Both the position numbers and the translations under genes were made by a program. From JACVCS01 sp038328575 (GTDB lineage: Bacteria; Planctomycetota; Phycisphaerae; Phycisphaerales; UBA1924): a stretch of DNA of 64,000 nucleotides. The DNA lies in the NCBI GenBank assembly GCA_038328575.1, contig JBBQMD010000007.1, positions 1-64,000 on the forward strand, given 5' to 3'. Shown here one piece after another: positions 8,559 through 17,378 of this stretch (the first letter of the stretch is position 1; each line of letters opens with the position of its first letter). The notes beneath the pieces are model-generated. The model made no database searches. It was not told the DNA's origin and was given only the letters and a program-made list of their open reading frames with translations.

Positions 8559-9584
8559 TCAGAGCCCGGGTGCCCACGGCGGGGCACCGCCGACGTCAAT
8601 GCCCTTGAGTCCGCCGAGGGTCCAGCGGAAGCGGCCGTCCTGAGTAGTGGGCGAGGAGTCGGGCCAGACGATGTTTGAGAGCGAGCTCGCGGCGTTGTAT
8701 CCGTAGTTGATGGGAGCGATTCGGCGCATGAGCCCGGTTGCGGGCCAATAGCCGCCCCGATTTGTCTCGGCCTGGGTCGCGAGAATGCGGACGGAGCCGT
8801 CCATCATTCCGCCGGTGGGGCGCGAATCGCGATGGGTGAAATAGGAGGTCTTGCGAGCGAAGTGGCGATCAAACTCGTCGTAGAGCCAGACTTTGCGAGA
8901 GGGGTGGACGATTTCGGTCACCTTGCGCTTGCCGAGGCGGTACCTCAGGCTGGAGCCAGCGCTGTAGAAGAAGGTGAGATGGTTGGAGGCTTGTTCGAGT
9001 CGCCCGCCGTCAGTCGAGAAGCGGTCGGGGGTATAGAAGGCGGGGACGAAGTTGTACGTGGACGAGTAGGGATAAATCGCCGAGCCGTTGTACGGGCGCG
9101 TCGGAGTCTCCTGGGCGCGCTTCAGATCGAAGTGCTCCGGGCACGCCAGCATGGGTTCGGGGAGGCGGGCAGCCATGTAGTCTGCCAGCGGTATGTGGCT
9201 GTAGCGAATGTGCGGGATCCAGCCGGTGAGAAACCCGATCGTCAAGTTTGACGGCGCGGAGCGGCGTCGGATCGCGTCGATCGCCTGTTTGCCCGCCGCG
9301 TCCATGTCGCTTGGGAAGGTTCTCGGTGTTCCGGGGAGCGCCTCAGGACCCGGGGGCATTCCTTGCTGCCAAGTGAAGCCGGGGAAGCGGTCTTTGAAGT
9401 CGGTGCTGTAATTGAGCGCGGCCAGGAGGAGCTGCCGCTGGTTGCTCAGGCAGACCGCGAGCTTGGCCTGCTTACGCGCTTTACCCAAGGCCGGCAGGAG
9501 GATGCCGACGAGCAACGCGATGATGGCGATGACGACCAGCAGCTCAATGAGCGTGAAGGCGCGGCGTGGGCGTGAGGTAGCCAT
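8559..9584 (-). CDS. Prepilin-like protein with H-x10-DG motif (copy 2)
   Basis: A 341-residue paralogue of the gene immediately downstream. It has A9|F10TLIE14 followed by the same hydrophobic helix, KARKQAKLAVC, an H-x10-DG motif (MMDGSVRIL), and the conserved tail TQDGRFRWTLGGLKGIDVGG. Several internal blocks match copy 1: NYSTDFKDRFPGFTW, WIPHIRYSH, PYSSTYNF and SRKVWLYDE. This indicates a relatively recent tandem duplication. The 197-bp gap between the copies suggests separate transcription. GGAG lies about 11 nt upstream of the ATG. Confidence 0.88.
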   Translation of the reverse strand: MATSRPRRAFTLIELLVVIAIIALLVGILLPALGKARKQAKLAVCLSNQRQLLLAALNYSTDFKDRFPGFTWQQGMPPGPEALPGTPRTFPSDMDAAGKQAIDAIRRRSAPSNLTIGFLTGWIPHIRYSHIPLADYMAARLPEPMLACPEHFDLKRAQETPTRPYNGSAIYPYSSTYNFVPAFYTPDRFSTDGGRLEQASNHLTFFYSAGSSLRYRLGKRKVTEIVHPSRKVWLYDEFDRHFARKTSYFTHRDSRPTGGMMDGSVRILATQAETNRGGYWPATGLMRRIAPINYGYNAASSLSNIVWPDSSPTTQDGRFRWTLGGLKGIDVGGAPPWAPGL

Positions 9585-10117
9585 GCAGATGCACTCCGGA
9601 GTTAAGCGATGAGGTGAACTCAACAGGTTGGCGCTCGGCGTGAAGAAGACACGCCGTGGCAATTAGCCAGACCGCTGCCGCTACATTATGTCACCGACGG
9701 GGGCGGGATGCAAGTGGCAAAGGGCGGAACAACCCGCGATTCCCAATCGAACTACGAACGCGAGGAAGACGAGGGGAAAACGCGCGGGCTGGGACCGCAG
9801 GAGGGGTATAGGCACTTGCGCGGCCAGCGGGCTTGGCGTGGCGTGCTTGCCGGGATGCGCGTGGTCGCGGGATAAACCGGAGGCGACTGCGGCGCGGGAG
9901 CCGCGGCCGCCTACGCGTCGTAAGTCTGGTATCCTTCGGACCTTGCGTGGGCGGGCGCTATCCCGTCCCCCTCTCCCCTCTCCCCTGTCTCCCCTGTCTC
10001 TACGTTTCTGGTTTCTGTCCCACCCTCGCCCCTGTCCCCCGGCGAGCGCGCAGCGCCGGATGTTGCTCGTGGGGTGCCGAAGTGGTCTGATCGCCGCGAG
10101 CCGCGGCAGGAGTCGAA
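9585..10117. other. Intergenic region with pyrimidine word repeats
   Basis: About 530 bp separate the divergent prepilin-like gene and GspE-like gene. I find no convincing gene on either strand. On the plus strand, 9971-10000 is a run of CTCCCCT/CTCCCCTGT words, continuing more loosely to about 10040. A TATCCT at about 9937 and AGGAG at 10108-10112 are possible promoter and ribosome-binding sites for the downstream gene. Confidence 0.5.
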
Positions 10118-11869
10118 ATGCCTTTGACGATGACTGAATCTTTTCATGTGCCGAGCCTGGTGCTGGGCGTCGAGGCAACCGGCAGCATCCTGGTGAGCTT
10201 CTGGAAGCCGATTCTGCCGCTGATCTTTCTGGGCCTGTGGGCCTGGGTGGTGGCGAGCGTGTATGACAAGCACGCGGCGCGGTTCTTTTTGGCCCGCGAG
10301 AAGTGGAACATCTTTCATCTGGTGATGGGCACGGTCGCGCTGGCGGCGGCGTTCCTGATGCCGGTGCCTGGCCACCTTGGGGTGGTGGCGGGCCTGGGCG
10401 CGATGATCGTGATCCTGGCGATTGACCTCGCGGCGTATGCGGTCGCGGTGAGCCGCGACGATCGCGTGCCGGAGCAGTTCCGGATCCGGGTGGACATCCT
10501 GAGCAAGATGGCGGCGTCGCGGGCCGAGAAGAAGAAGACCAAGCAGGCGGGCAGCGCGAAGCTGGTGGTGCGTTTCCCCGACAAGTCGACTATGCCAGTG
10601 CCGGACGGGGAGTCGCCGGAAATGGTGGTGCGGTCGACGGCGGAGACGGTGTATCTCAAGGCGCTGGCGCAGCGGGCGGCGCAGGTGGAGATCTCGCCGA
10701 CGGGCAAGGACCAGAACTACATGGTGCGCATGCTGGTCGATGGCGTGGGCATCGCTGGGGACGTGATGGCGGCGCAGACCGCCATCCGCGTCATGGATTG
10801 GTGGAAGAGCACTGCGAAGCTGGATCTGGCCGACCGGCGCAAGAAGCTGCAGGGGCTGGCGATGATCGAGCAGGCGGGTGGCAAGCGGACCATTCGCGTC
10901 ACGTCGATCGGCGTGCAGGGCGGGATGCGCGTCGAGCTGCTGTTTGACCCCGACACTGCGGTGCGTCGGGCCGCGAAGGATCTGGGGTTTTTGGATCCGC
11001 AGATGGAAGAGCTCAAAGCGATTGTCAGCGACGAGAAGCGCGGCGTGGTCGTGCTGGCCGGCCCGCCCGATGGCGGGCGCACCACGGCGTTCTACTCGAT
11101 CGTCGGGATGCACGACGCGTATACCCAGAGCGTGGGCACGCACGAAATGGATCAGCAGTTGGTGCTCGAGGGCGTGCGGCATCAGCAGTTTGATGCGCAG
11201 ACCGAAGGCCCGGACTTCGCGACGTCGACTCGGTCGTTGCTGCGGCGCGACCCGGACGTGCTGGGTGTCGCGGAGATGCCCGACGCAAACACCGCGAAGG
11301 AGATCTCCAAGGCAGACGGCGAGCGGACGCGGACGTATATCGGCATCCGGGCCAACTCCGCGATGGAGGGGGTCGAGAAGTACGTACAGGCGGTAGGCGA
11401 TAACGCGATCGCGGCCAAGCATTTGCGCGGCGTGATCGCGGGGCGGCTGCTGCGGAAGCTGTGCGTGAACTGCCGCGTGGCGTACCCGCCTTCGCCAGAG
11501 ATGCTGAAGAAACTGGGGGTTGGCGAACCCGGGAAGGTGCAGCAGCTCTATAAGAAGGGCGGGCAGGTACTGATCAAGAACAAGCCCGAGATTTGCCCGG
11601 TGTGCGGCGGAGGCGGGTACATCGGTCAGGAGGGCATCTTTGAGGTGTTCCACTTCGATGACGACCAGCGAAAGAGCATCGCCGAGGGCAACATGCCGGC
11701 GCTTCGCGCCGCGCTCAAGGCCCGTGGGCTGCCCAGTATCCAGCAGAGCGCCATACGCAAGGCGCTCAGCGGTGTCACCAGCGTAGAAGAGGTGCAGCGT
11801 GTGACGGCACCGCCCGCGGCGCCGGCGGCCGCGGCGGGGGCGGCCAGTGGGGCGCCGCCGCGGGCTTGA
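10118..11869 (+). CDS. Membrane-anchored, degenerate GspE/PulE-like ATPase
   Basis: The 583-residue protein has an N-terminal block of about three membrane segments (about 30-48, 67-83, 85-110), absent from normal cytoplasmic GspE/PilB. From about residue 240 it resembles the secretion ATPase core. The Walker A is GPPDGGRT (315-322), with Arg321 in place of the essential Lys. The Asp-box region (THEMDQQLVLE) is also divergent. The Walker B-like LLRRDPDVLGVAEM and RLLRKLC are retained, as are two CxxC pairs (C449/C452, C493/C496) of the zinc-binding C-terminal domain. It may therefore bind but not efficiently hydrolyse ATP. A good AGGAG (10108-10112) precedes the ATG. The CvpA-like gene 120 bp downstream may be cotranscribed. 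Confidence 0.82.
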   Translation: MPLTMTESFHVPSLVLGVEATGSILVSFWKPILPLIFLGLWAWVVASVYDKHAARFFLAREKWNIFHLVMGTVALAAAFLMPVPGHLGVVAGLGAMIVILAIDLAAYAVAVSRDDRVPEQFRIRVDILSKMAASRAEKKKTKQAGSAKLVVRFPDKSTMPVPDGESPEMVVRSTAETVYLKALAQRAAQVEISPTGKDQNYMVRMLVDGVGIAGDVMAAQTAIRVMDWWKSTAKLDLADRRKKLQGLAMIEQAGGKRTIRVTSIGVQGGMRVELLFDPDTAVRRAAKDLGFLDPQMEELKAIVSDEKRGVVVLAGPPDGGRTTAFYSIVGMHDAYTQSVGTHEMDQQLVLEGVRHQQFDAQTEGPDFATSTRSLLRRDPDVLGVAEMPDANTAKEISKADGERTRTYIGIRANSAMEGVEKYVQAVGDNAIAAKHLRGVIAGRLLRKLCVNCRVAYPPSPEMLKKLGVGEPGKVQQLYKKGGQVLIKNKPEICPVCGGGGYIGQEGIFEVFHFDDDQRKSIAEGNMPALRAALKARGLPSIQQSAIRKALSGVTSVEEVQRVTAPPAAPAAAAGAASGAPPRA

Positions 11870-11871
11870 GG

Positions 11872-11945
11872 CGGAAGTCGCGAGTCGTTTGTCGCGAGTC
11901 TCAAGTCCCGAGTCCGAAGCCCGAAGTTTCAAGTCGCAGGTCTTT
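11872..11945. repeat. Intergenic word repeats (GAAGTCGCGAGTCG family)
   Basis: Tandem, degenerate 7-8 bp words of the form AAGTCGCGAGTC, CAAGTCCCGAGTC and GAAGTTTCAAGTC fill the gap between the GspE-like and CvpA-like genes. GAAGTCGCGAGTCGT at 11874-11888 is repeated inverted at 13876-13890. They share the same-strand gap with no visible terminator. Confidence 0.6.
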
Positions 11946-11990
11946 GTTTCGTATCCCTTGCCTCGCGGCCCTTTCTGACGAGAACTCCAC

Positions 11991-13799
11991 ATGCTGATGA
12001 ACATCCTGGCCGTCATGATTCTCTTGGGTGGCGGCTATCTCGGGTTTACGCGTGGGTTTTATACGATGCTGCTGCAGTTCGGCGCCGCCATCGCGGGCGG
12101 GGCGATTGCGCTGGCGTTTTGGGAGCCGCTGGCGTACTACATCCTGAACAACTATGGCGAGACGCAGTGGATCGCCGACTCGGCCTGGGGCGTCGCTCTG
12201 GGCGTGCCGTTTGGGATCGTGACGGCGATCATCATTGGCGTGCAGGCGGCGCTGCTGCGCAACAGCATCAAGGTCTATCCGCTGGCGGACTACATCGGCG
12301 GCGGGGCGCTGGGCATCGCGACGGGCGTGATTGTGGCGGGCTTCGCGGTGCAGTCGGTGGCGTTCACGCGCGGGCACGCGGATTTCACCGGATTTACGCC
12401 GGTGACGTCGCAGAGCAATGGTTCGCTGAAGCGCGAGTCGGGTCTGTGGGTGCCGGTGGATGTGATCACTGCGGGGCTGTTCAAGCACTTCTCGACACAC
12501 TCGATGTATGTCGAGGACAACCTGGCGAAGTTCTACCCGGACTTTGAAAACCGCCCGTATCTGATGGGCAGCACGCCGGACAACGCGACGCTGAAGTTCG
12601 GCGTGCCGGACAAGTCGGTTGACTTGCTCGGGCGCTATACGGTGGGCGTTGCGACGGCGCTGAAGTACGACGAGCTGGTGACCGACACGCTGGACACGCG
12701 TCGGCAGGTCGTGACGAATATTGACGGCGAGGACCTCAAAACGCTCAACGGTGGGCAGTATTCGGTGGAGGGCTACATCCTCAACTTCCGCCCGTCGGCG
12801 CGTGAGAAGATGGGGCAGGTGGCGGTGGGCGCCGGGCATCTGACGCTGATCATGTGGGACCGCGACATAGACGAGACGATCGCGATCCAGCCGTTTGCGA
12901 TGGTCAGCCAGACGAAGGGGGACCCGGCCAAGCCGCTGTCGGTGCGATACTCGCGCTGGCGGTTTGATGCCAAGGGGACGTTCCTAGGCTCGGTGGGCGG
13001 GGCGACTGACAGCACGCCGATGGCGTTTGAGTTCCTGGTGCCGAAGCGATCAACGAACTTTGTGCCGCTGGCGCTGTATGTCAAAGGCATCAAGATTGAC
13101 CTGATCGACCCGAGCACGCAACAACCGATCGTCGCGAAGGAGGCGTTCAAGACGACCGGAGAGCGCGACGTGCTGGTCGCCGGCGGTGGGCTGATCGATG
13201 TGATCGGCGGCGGAGCGCTAGACGCGACCGGGGCGACGGAGCTCACGCTGCAGAAGGAAGATCCGAACTCGGGCATCGCGGTGACGAACCAGATGCCGTT
13301 TAGCATCGTGCTGAACAAGGGCGATCTGAACATCCCGACCGATGACAAGAACCGGATGCAGGACGGGGAGCAGAATCTCAACCCACAGCAACTGAACAAT
13401 CGCGGCATTGACCGCGATCTGCGCGTCGATCGTTTTACGGTTTCAAGCGACACGGCGTGCGTGCAGGTCGATGTGACGAAGGACTCGCCCCTGAGCTTCC
13501 TGCTGCCGGCGGCATCAGAAGCGACCGGCGCGCCGGTGCTGATCTCGGCCGACGGACAGCGGTTCAGTTGCATCGGATTCGTGTACCGCGATGACGCGAT
13601 CGCGCGCATCCGATACTCGCCGAGCCGCCCGATTGACTCGAAGGACACCCTGCCCTCGCTGACGATGAGCCGGTCTGACCAGAAGATGCGTCTGCTGTTT
13701 AACGTGACGATGGGGGCGCAGATCACGCAGTTTGCGATCGGCGACAAGGTGATCGCGACGTTCAAGCCGCCCCTGGCGGTGGATCAGGTTCAGCGGTAG
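11991..13799 (+). CDS. CvpA-like membrane protein with large extracytoplasmic domain
   Basis: The first about 130 of 602 residues hold four hydrophobic segments with the feel of the CvpA (colicin V production) family: start MLMNILAVMILLGGGYLGFTRG, then LPLADYIGGGALGIATGVIVAG. The remaining about 470 residues are soluble and beta-rich, with no motif I recognise. In this group of bacteria CvpA-like proteins are poorly understood. The gene follows the GspE-like ATPase in the same direction, so the two may form one membrane complex; this is inference from neighbourhood. No Shine-Dalgarno sequence is evident at the ATG. Confidence 0.7.
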   Translation: MLMNILAVMILLGGGYLGFTRGFYTMLLQFGAAIAGGAIALAFWEPLAYYILNNYGETQWIADSAWGVALGVPFGIVTAIIIGVQAALLRNSIKVYPLADYIGGGALGIATGVIVAGFAVQSVAFTRGHADFTGFTPVTSQSNGSLKRESGLWVPVDVITAGLFKHFSTHSMYVEDNLAKFYPDFENRPYLMGSTPDNATLKFGVPDKSVDLLGRYTVGVATALKYDELVTDTLDTRRQVVTNIDGEDLKTLNGGQYSVEGYILNFRPSAREKMGQVAVGAGHLTLIMWDRDIDETIAIQPFAMVSQTKGDPAKPLSVRYSRWRFDAKGTFLGSVGGATDSTPMAFEFLVPKRSTNFVPLALYVKGIKIDLIDPSTQQPIVAKEAFKTTGERDVLVAGGGLIDVIGGGALDATGATELTLQKEDPNSGIAVTNQMPFSIVLNKGDLNIPTDDKNRMQDGEQNLNPQQLNNRGIDRDLRVDRFTVSSDTACVQVDVTKDSPLSFLLPAASEATGAPVLISADGQRFSCIGFVYRDDAIARIRYSPSRPIDSKDTLPSLTMSRSDQKMRLLFNVTMGAQITQFAIGDKVIATFKPPLAVDQVQR

Positions 13800-13802
13800 G
13801 GT

Positions 13803-13893
13803 CCGGGCACACGGCCACATGGCACACGGAAACATGGCACATTGATGCGGCCGCAGAGCGCCCGATTTGCCACTCACGACTCGCGACTTCAGT
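13803..13893. repeat. Intergenic word repeats between convergent genes
   Basis: ACATGGCACA words (13814-13843) are followed by ACTCACGACTCGCGACTTCA (about 13873-13892). The second is the inverse of the AAGTCGCGAGTCG word at 5479 and 11875. The region lies between convergent stop codons. Confidence 0.55.
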
Positions 13894-15594
13894 TCACTTC
13901 ACTCGCAGAGCGACGATGGTGATGTCGTCGCCGCTGAGGCGGACGCCGGCGAACTGGCGGAGTGACCAGAAAAGGCGGTCGATGAGATCCTGAGCGGTGG
14001 CGCCCGGCTGGGTGCTGAGCAGGTCCAAGACGCCTTTGCGGATGCGGGCGCGGCCGAAGGCTTCGCCTTCAAAGTTGAGCGCTTCGCTGAGGCCGTCGGT
14101 GTAGAGCAGGAGCGCGTCCCCCGTGCGGAGGAGAACCTTACCGACATCGTAGGTCTGGCTGGCGTCGATGCCCACGGCCATTCCGCCCTCGTCCAGGAGC
14201 CGGACGGTGAAGCCGCCCGGCGCCGCATCGTCGCGCGAGAAGAGCATGGCGGGGTCGTGGCCGGCGGCGCAATAGGCCAGCTCCATAGAGCGGGGCTCAA
14301 TGACGCCGCACCAGAGCGTGAGGAACTCGCTCTCGAGCGTGTCGCGCACGATGGCTTGGTTGAGCTTGCGGATGACCTCTTGCAGACGCCATTCCTCGCC
14401 AGCGAAAGCGCGAAGGCTGGCCCGCGCGGCGGACATAAGGATCGCGGCGGGGACGCCCTTGCCGACGACATCGCCCACAGCGATGCCCAGCTCCCGGTTG
14501 GCGCCGCCCTTTTCGAAGATGTCGTAGAAATCGCCGCCAAGCTGATAGCTGGGGGCGTACTTCGCGGCCAGATCGAAGCGCTCGTAGCTTGGCATGGTGC
14601 GGGGCATCATGCGGCGCTGCACGTCGGCGGCCAGGCGGAGCTGGCGCTGAGTCTGCTGGTCCTGCTCGCGTAGCTGTCGTAGACGCTGCAGCGCCACAAC
14701 CATCGCGGCATGGTCGGCGATCGAACGCAACAGGTCGCACTCGCTCTTGCTGAACTGGCGGGGCTGTCGTCCGTAAAGCCGGACGAGCCCGGCGGAGCGG
14801 CCCTGGTAGACCAGCCCGGTGGTGATGAGGCTAGAGAGCTGCTCGGCGCGGGGGCGCGAGGGATCAACGATGCGCTCGTCGTGCATGAGGTCTTCGACGC
14901 AGACGACGTCGCCGCGCAGGGCGCTGGAGCGGAGCATGCCGTCGATGCTCAGGGGTGAACTCTCAGCGAGCCATTCGGGCGAGAGGTTTCGGGTGACGCG
15001 ATGATCCAGCTCGCCGGTCTTCTCGTCGATCATGGCGATGGAGCCTGCGTCGCATTTCAGCGCGTCCAGGGCCAGGTCCAAGGCGATCTCCAGAACGCTG
15101 TCGGCGTCGTGAGCGCGGGCAAGGGCGGAGCTGAGGCGGTACAGGGCATCAAGGTCGCCCACGCGCTGGCCCAGGCTGATCACGCTCTCGACGGTTTCGA
15201 CCACTGTGCCGGCCATCAGGATGACGGCACGCTCCAGAGCGCGCCGGCCGACTGGGTCGTCGCGATCCCAGTCGGCGGGCATGGCGATGGCGCCGATCTG
15301 CCCGCGGCTGGATTGCAGCGGGGCCAGGAAGAGGTCCATGCGTTCGGGGACGACGCGGTTGATGAGTGCATAGGCGCGGGCGGCGCCACGCTCAGGGGTC
15401 GTCAGATCCCAGAGCTTCCCGCCCTCGCGAGGGACGACGACCGAGCCGTCCATATCGCGGAGCCAGATGGGCACGCCGGTGAGACGAGACAGCTCGTCGC
15501 ACAGGCGCGCGACGGAGCCGTCGGTGAGGAACGAACGAATGGAAACCGGCGCAATGACAATCGGATCCTTTGACACGCGAGCAACACTAGCCAT
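13894..15594 (-). CDS. GAF-domain PP2C/SpoIIE-type serine phosphatase
   Basis: A 566-residue regulator. The N-terminal part (about 15-110) resembles a PocR/GAF-like sensory domain (SRLTGVPIWLRDMDGSVV). A GAF domain spans about 150-300, followed by a short coiled linker and a PP2C/SpoIIE phosphatase domain. The metal-binding motifs are intact: GGDFYDIF, GDVVGKGVPAA, LYTDGLSEALN and GDDITIVAL. Such RsbU-like proteins dephosphorylate anti-sigma antagonists in partner-switching control. No anti-sigma or STAS gene is nearby, so the target is unknown. It is convergent with the CvpA-like gene. Confidence 0.88.
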   Translation of the reverse strand: MASVARVSKDPIVIAPVSIRSFLTDGSVARLCDELSRLTGVPIWLRDMDGSVVVPREGGKLWDLTTPERGAARAYALINRVVPERMDLFLAPLQSSRGQIGAIAMPADWDRDDPVGRRALERAVILMAGTVVETVESVISLGQRVGDLDALYRLSSALARAHDADSVLEIALDLALDALKCDAGSIAMIDEKTGELDHRVTRNLSPEWLAESSPLSIDGMLRSSALRGDVVCVEDLMHDERIVDPSRPRAEQLSSLITTGLVYQGRSAGLVRLYGRQPRQFSKSECDLLRSIADHAAMVVALQRLRQLREQDQQTQRQLRLAADVQRRMMPRTMPSYERFDLAAKYAPSYQLGGDFYDIFEKGGANRELGIAVGDVVGKGVPAAILMSAARASLRAFAGEEWRLQEVIRKLNQAIVRDTLESEFLTLWCGVIEPRSMELAYCAAGHDPAMLFSRDDAAPGGFTVRLLDEGGMAVGIDASQTYDVGKVLLRTGDALLLYTDGLSEALNFEGEAFGRARIRKGVLDLLSTQPGATAQDLIDRLFWSLRQFAGVRLSGDDITIVALRVK

Positions 15595-15741
15595 CGTGGT
15601 GACATTGGCTGTTTGGGTAATTGCTCGATCGAAGGCGTGCTCAATTCGCTTCGGAGGCCGAGCGGAGGCTTGCCACGCCCCTCGGTCGAAAAACTACAAA
15701 AATCGAGTTGGGGTGGGAAGGAGGGGAACGGGAGTCTGCGC

Positions 15742-17112
15742 TTACTTGCGCGCCGGCGTGGCGGGTTCGCGGGTGTCCGGCTTGGGGGATTCTTCGACGA
15801 TGTCGCCCGAGCGCAGCTCGCGCAGGGCGCGTTCGAGGACGCGGTCGGTGCCCGGGGCATCGGCAACGGGGCGGCGGCGCGAGCGGGGCTGCGACACCTC
15901 GAAATCTGGCTGGAGCGGGTTGCCCTCGAGGCGGCGGCCCTTGAGCGAGACGTATTCGGAATGAGGGACTTTAAGGCGGTAGCCGCCCGGGAGGTCCTCG
16001 TAGGTGCTGACGAGCACGGCGCCGGCGGTGGGTGTGCCCACGAGGACGGCACCTTTGAGTTCGAAAAGGGTCTGGGCGACGATCTCGCTGGCGCTGGCGG
16101 AGGCGCCGTTAATGAGCACGGCGATCTGGCCGCGGTAGGGCGTGCGCTCGGCGCGGACGATGCGCATTTTGTCTTTCATCCACTCGGCGATGGCTTTGAC
16201 GTCGGTGGGGTCGCCGCCTTCGGAGCGGACGTACGCGTCGACGGCGTCTTTGGAGACGCTGGTGCCGATGGGTTGTCCGGTGGGGAGGAAGAAGCCCAAG
16301 AAGTGGAGCATGTTGCGGACTTCGCCGCCGCCGTTGTCGCGCAGGTCGATGATCAGGCGTTTGCGCTTCATGGCGTCGCGAACGACCTTGGCGACGTTAG
16401 CGCGATCGTAATCGGAGTGGAAGGTGGGGATGCGAACGATGGCGACATCGCCAGCGTCGAAGGTGATGGATTCGGGGGTTCGGAAGTTGACCTTGCCGCG
16501 GGTGACGGGGATGGTGCGTTCTTCGCCTTCGGCAGTGCGAACGGTGACGTTGACAACGCTGCCACTGGGGCCGCGAAGGACGCGCGTGTCGTCGATTTCC
16601 TGGCCATCGGCGGCGATGATGATCTCACCGGACTTCAGGCCGGCGCGCTCGGCGGGAGAGCCTTTAAGGACGTCAAGGATGCGGCGCTCGCGCCCCATCT
16701 CGGAGAAGCGGACGCCGATGCCGGTGAACTCCGAGCCGCGGCTGGCCTCGGCGGCGGCGGGCGAGAGCAGATCAAGGTGGCTGACGCCGAACTCGTTGAG
16801 AACGCGGTTGACGGTCGCAGTGAATGCAGGGACGGTCTTGGCCTCTTCAAGACGATTCTTGAAGCGGGCGACGTGGTCGGGCCACTTCTCAAAGTCGACG
16901 CCAGAAGCGAAGGCCTCCTGGCGGACAAGCCGCTCGGCCTGATCCAGGAGCACACGCTTGTCTTCGGCGGAGATGGTCTGCGCGCCAGCGGCGTGGAGGA
17001 AGAGCGCGAGGCTGAGCAGGATACCCAAGGCGCGCGGGCCAAGGCTGCACAACAGCCAGTTCAGGCGGATGGGGCGAGCGGACCGCAAACACGTGGTAGA
17101 AGCCTGCGACAT
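15742..17112 (-). CDS. S41 family (C-terminal processing) peptidase with PDZ domain
   Basis: A 456-residue exported protease. The signal peptide ends near HAAGAQ, and a PDZ domain lies at about 130-205 (GIGVRFSEM, GSPAERAGLKSGEIIIAADG). The S41 core includes IIDLRDNGGGEV and the Ser motif NGASASASE (S338-S342 region). The lysine usually seen in the following GKG of CtpA enzymes is replaced by GTPTAGAV, a variant known in other S41 subgroups, so the exact catalytic set is uncertain. The start at 17112 gives the best signal peptide. It is divergent from galE across a 266-bp region. Confidence 0.85.
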   Translation of the reverse strand: MSQASTTCLRSARPIRLNWLLCSLGPRALGILLSLALFLHAAGAQTISAEDKRVLLDQAERLVRQEAFASGVDFEKWPDHVARFKNRLEEAKTVPAFTATVNRVLNEFGVSHLDLLSPAAAEASRGSEFTGIGVRFSEMGRERRILDVLKGSPAERAGLKSGEIIIAADGQEIDDTRVLRGPSGSVVNVTVRTAEGEERTIPVTRGKVNFRTPESITFDAGDVAIVRIPTFHSDYDRANVAKVVRDAMKRKRLIIDLRDNGGGEVRNMLHFLGFFLPTGQPIGTSVSKDAVDAYVRSEGGDPTDVKAIAEWMKDKMRIVRAERTPYRGQIAVLINGASASASEIVAQTLFELKGAVLVGTPTAGAVLVSTYEDLPGGYRLKVPHSEYVSLKGRRLEGNPLQPDFEVSQPRSRRRPVADAPGTDRVLERALRELRSGDIVEESPKPDTREPATPARK

Positions 17113-17378
17113 GAGGGTTGTCGGGACGGGAAGGCCGGTCGAAATCGCTGATCGAGGGGTCGTCTTCACCCGCGCTCCCTTCGGCACACACCGCCACTTT
17201 GCCATGGACGTTTATACTTTGTCAACGGGCGATTGGTTGTGCCATTGCTCTGTGATTGATGAAGTTCGGCGGTCGTTGCGGCGTGGATTCGGGGAAGCGG
17301 TCGGGTTGAGGGCTGCCCGGTGTAAGGGCTTGATTCCGGGCACGGGCGCGGGGGAGGGGCGGGCGGTACCATCCGGCC

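Noticed and set aside
9911..12016. Long minus-strand frame spanning a gap and the GspE-like gene
   Set aside because: It runs through word repeats and opposite a recognisable ATPase domain; no domain appears in its own translation.
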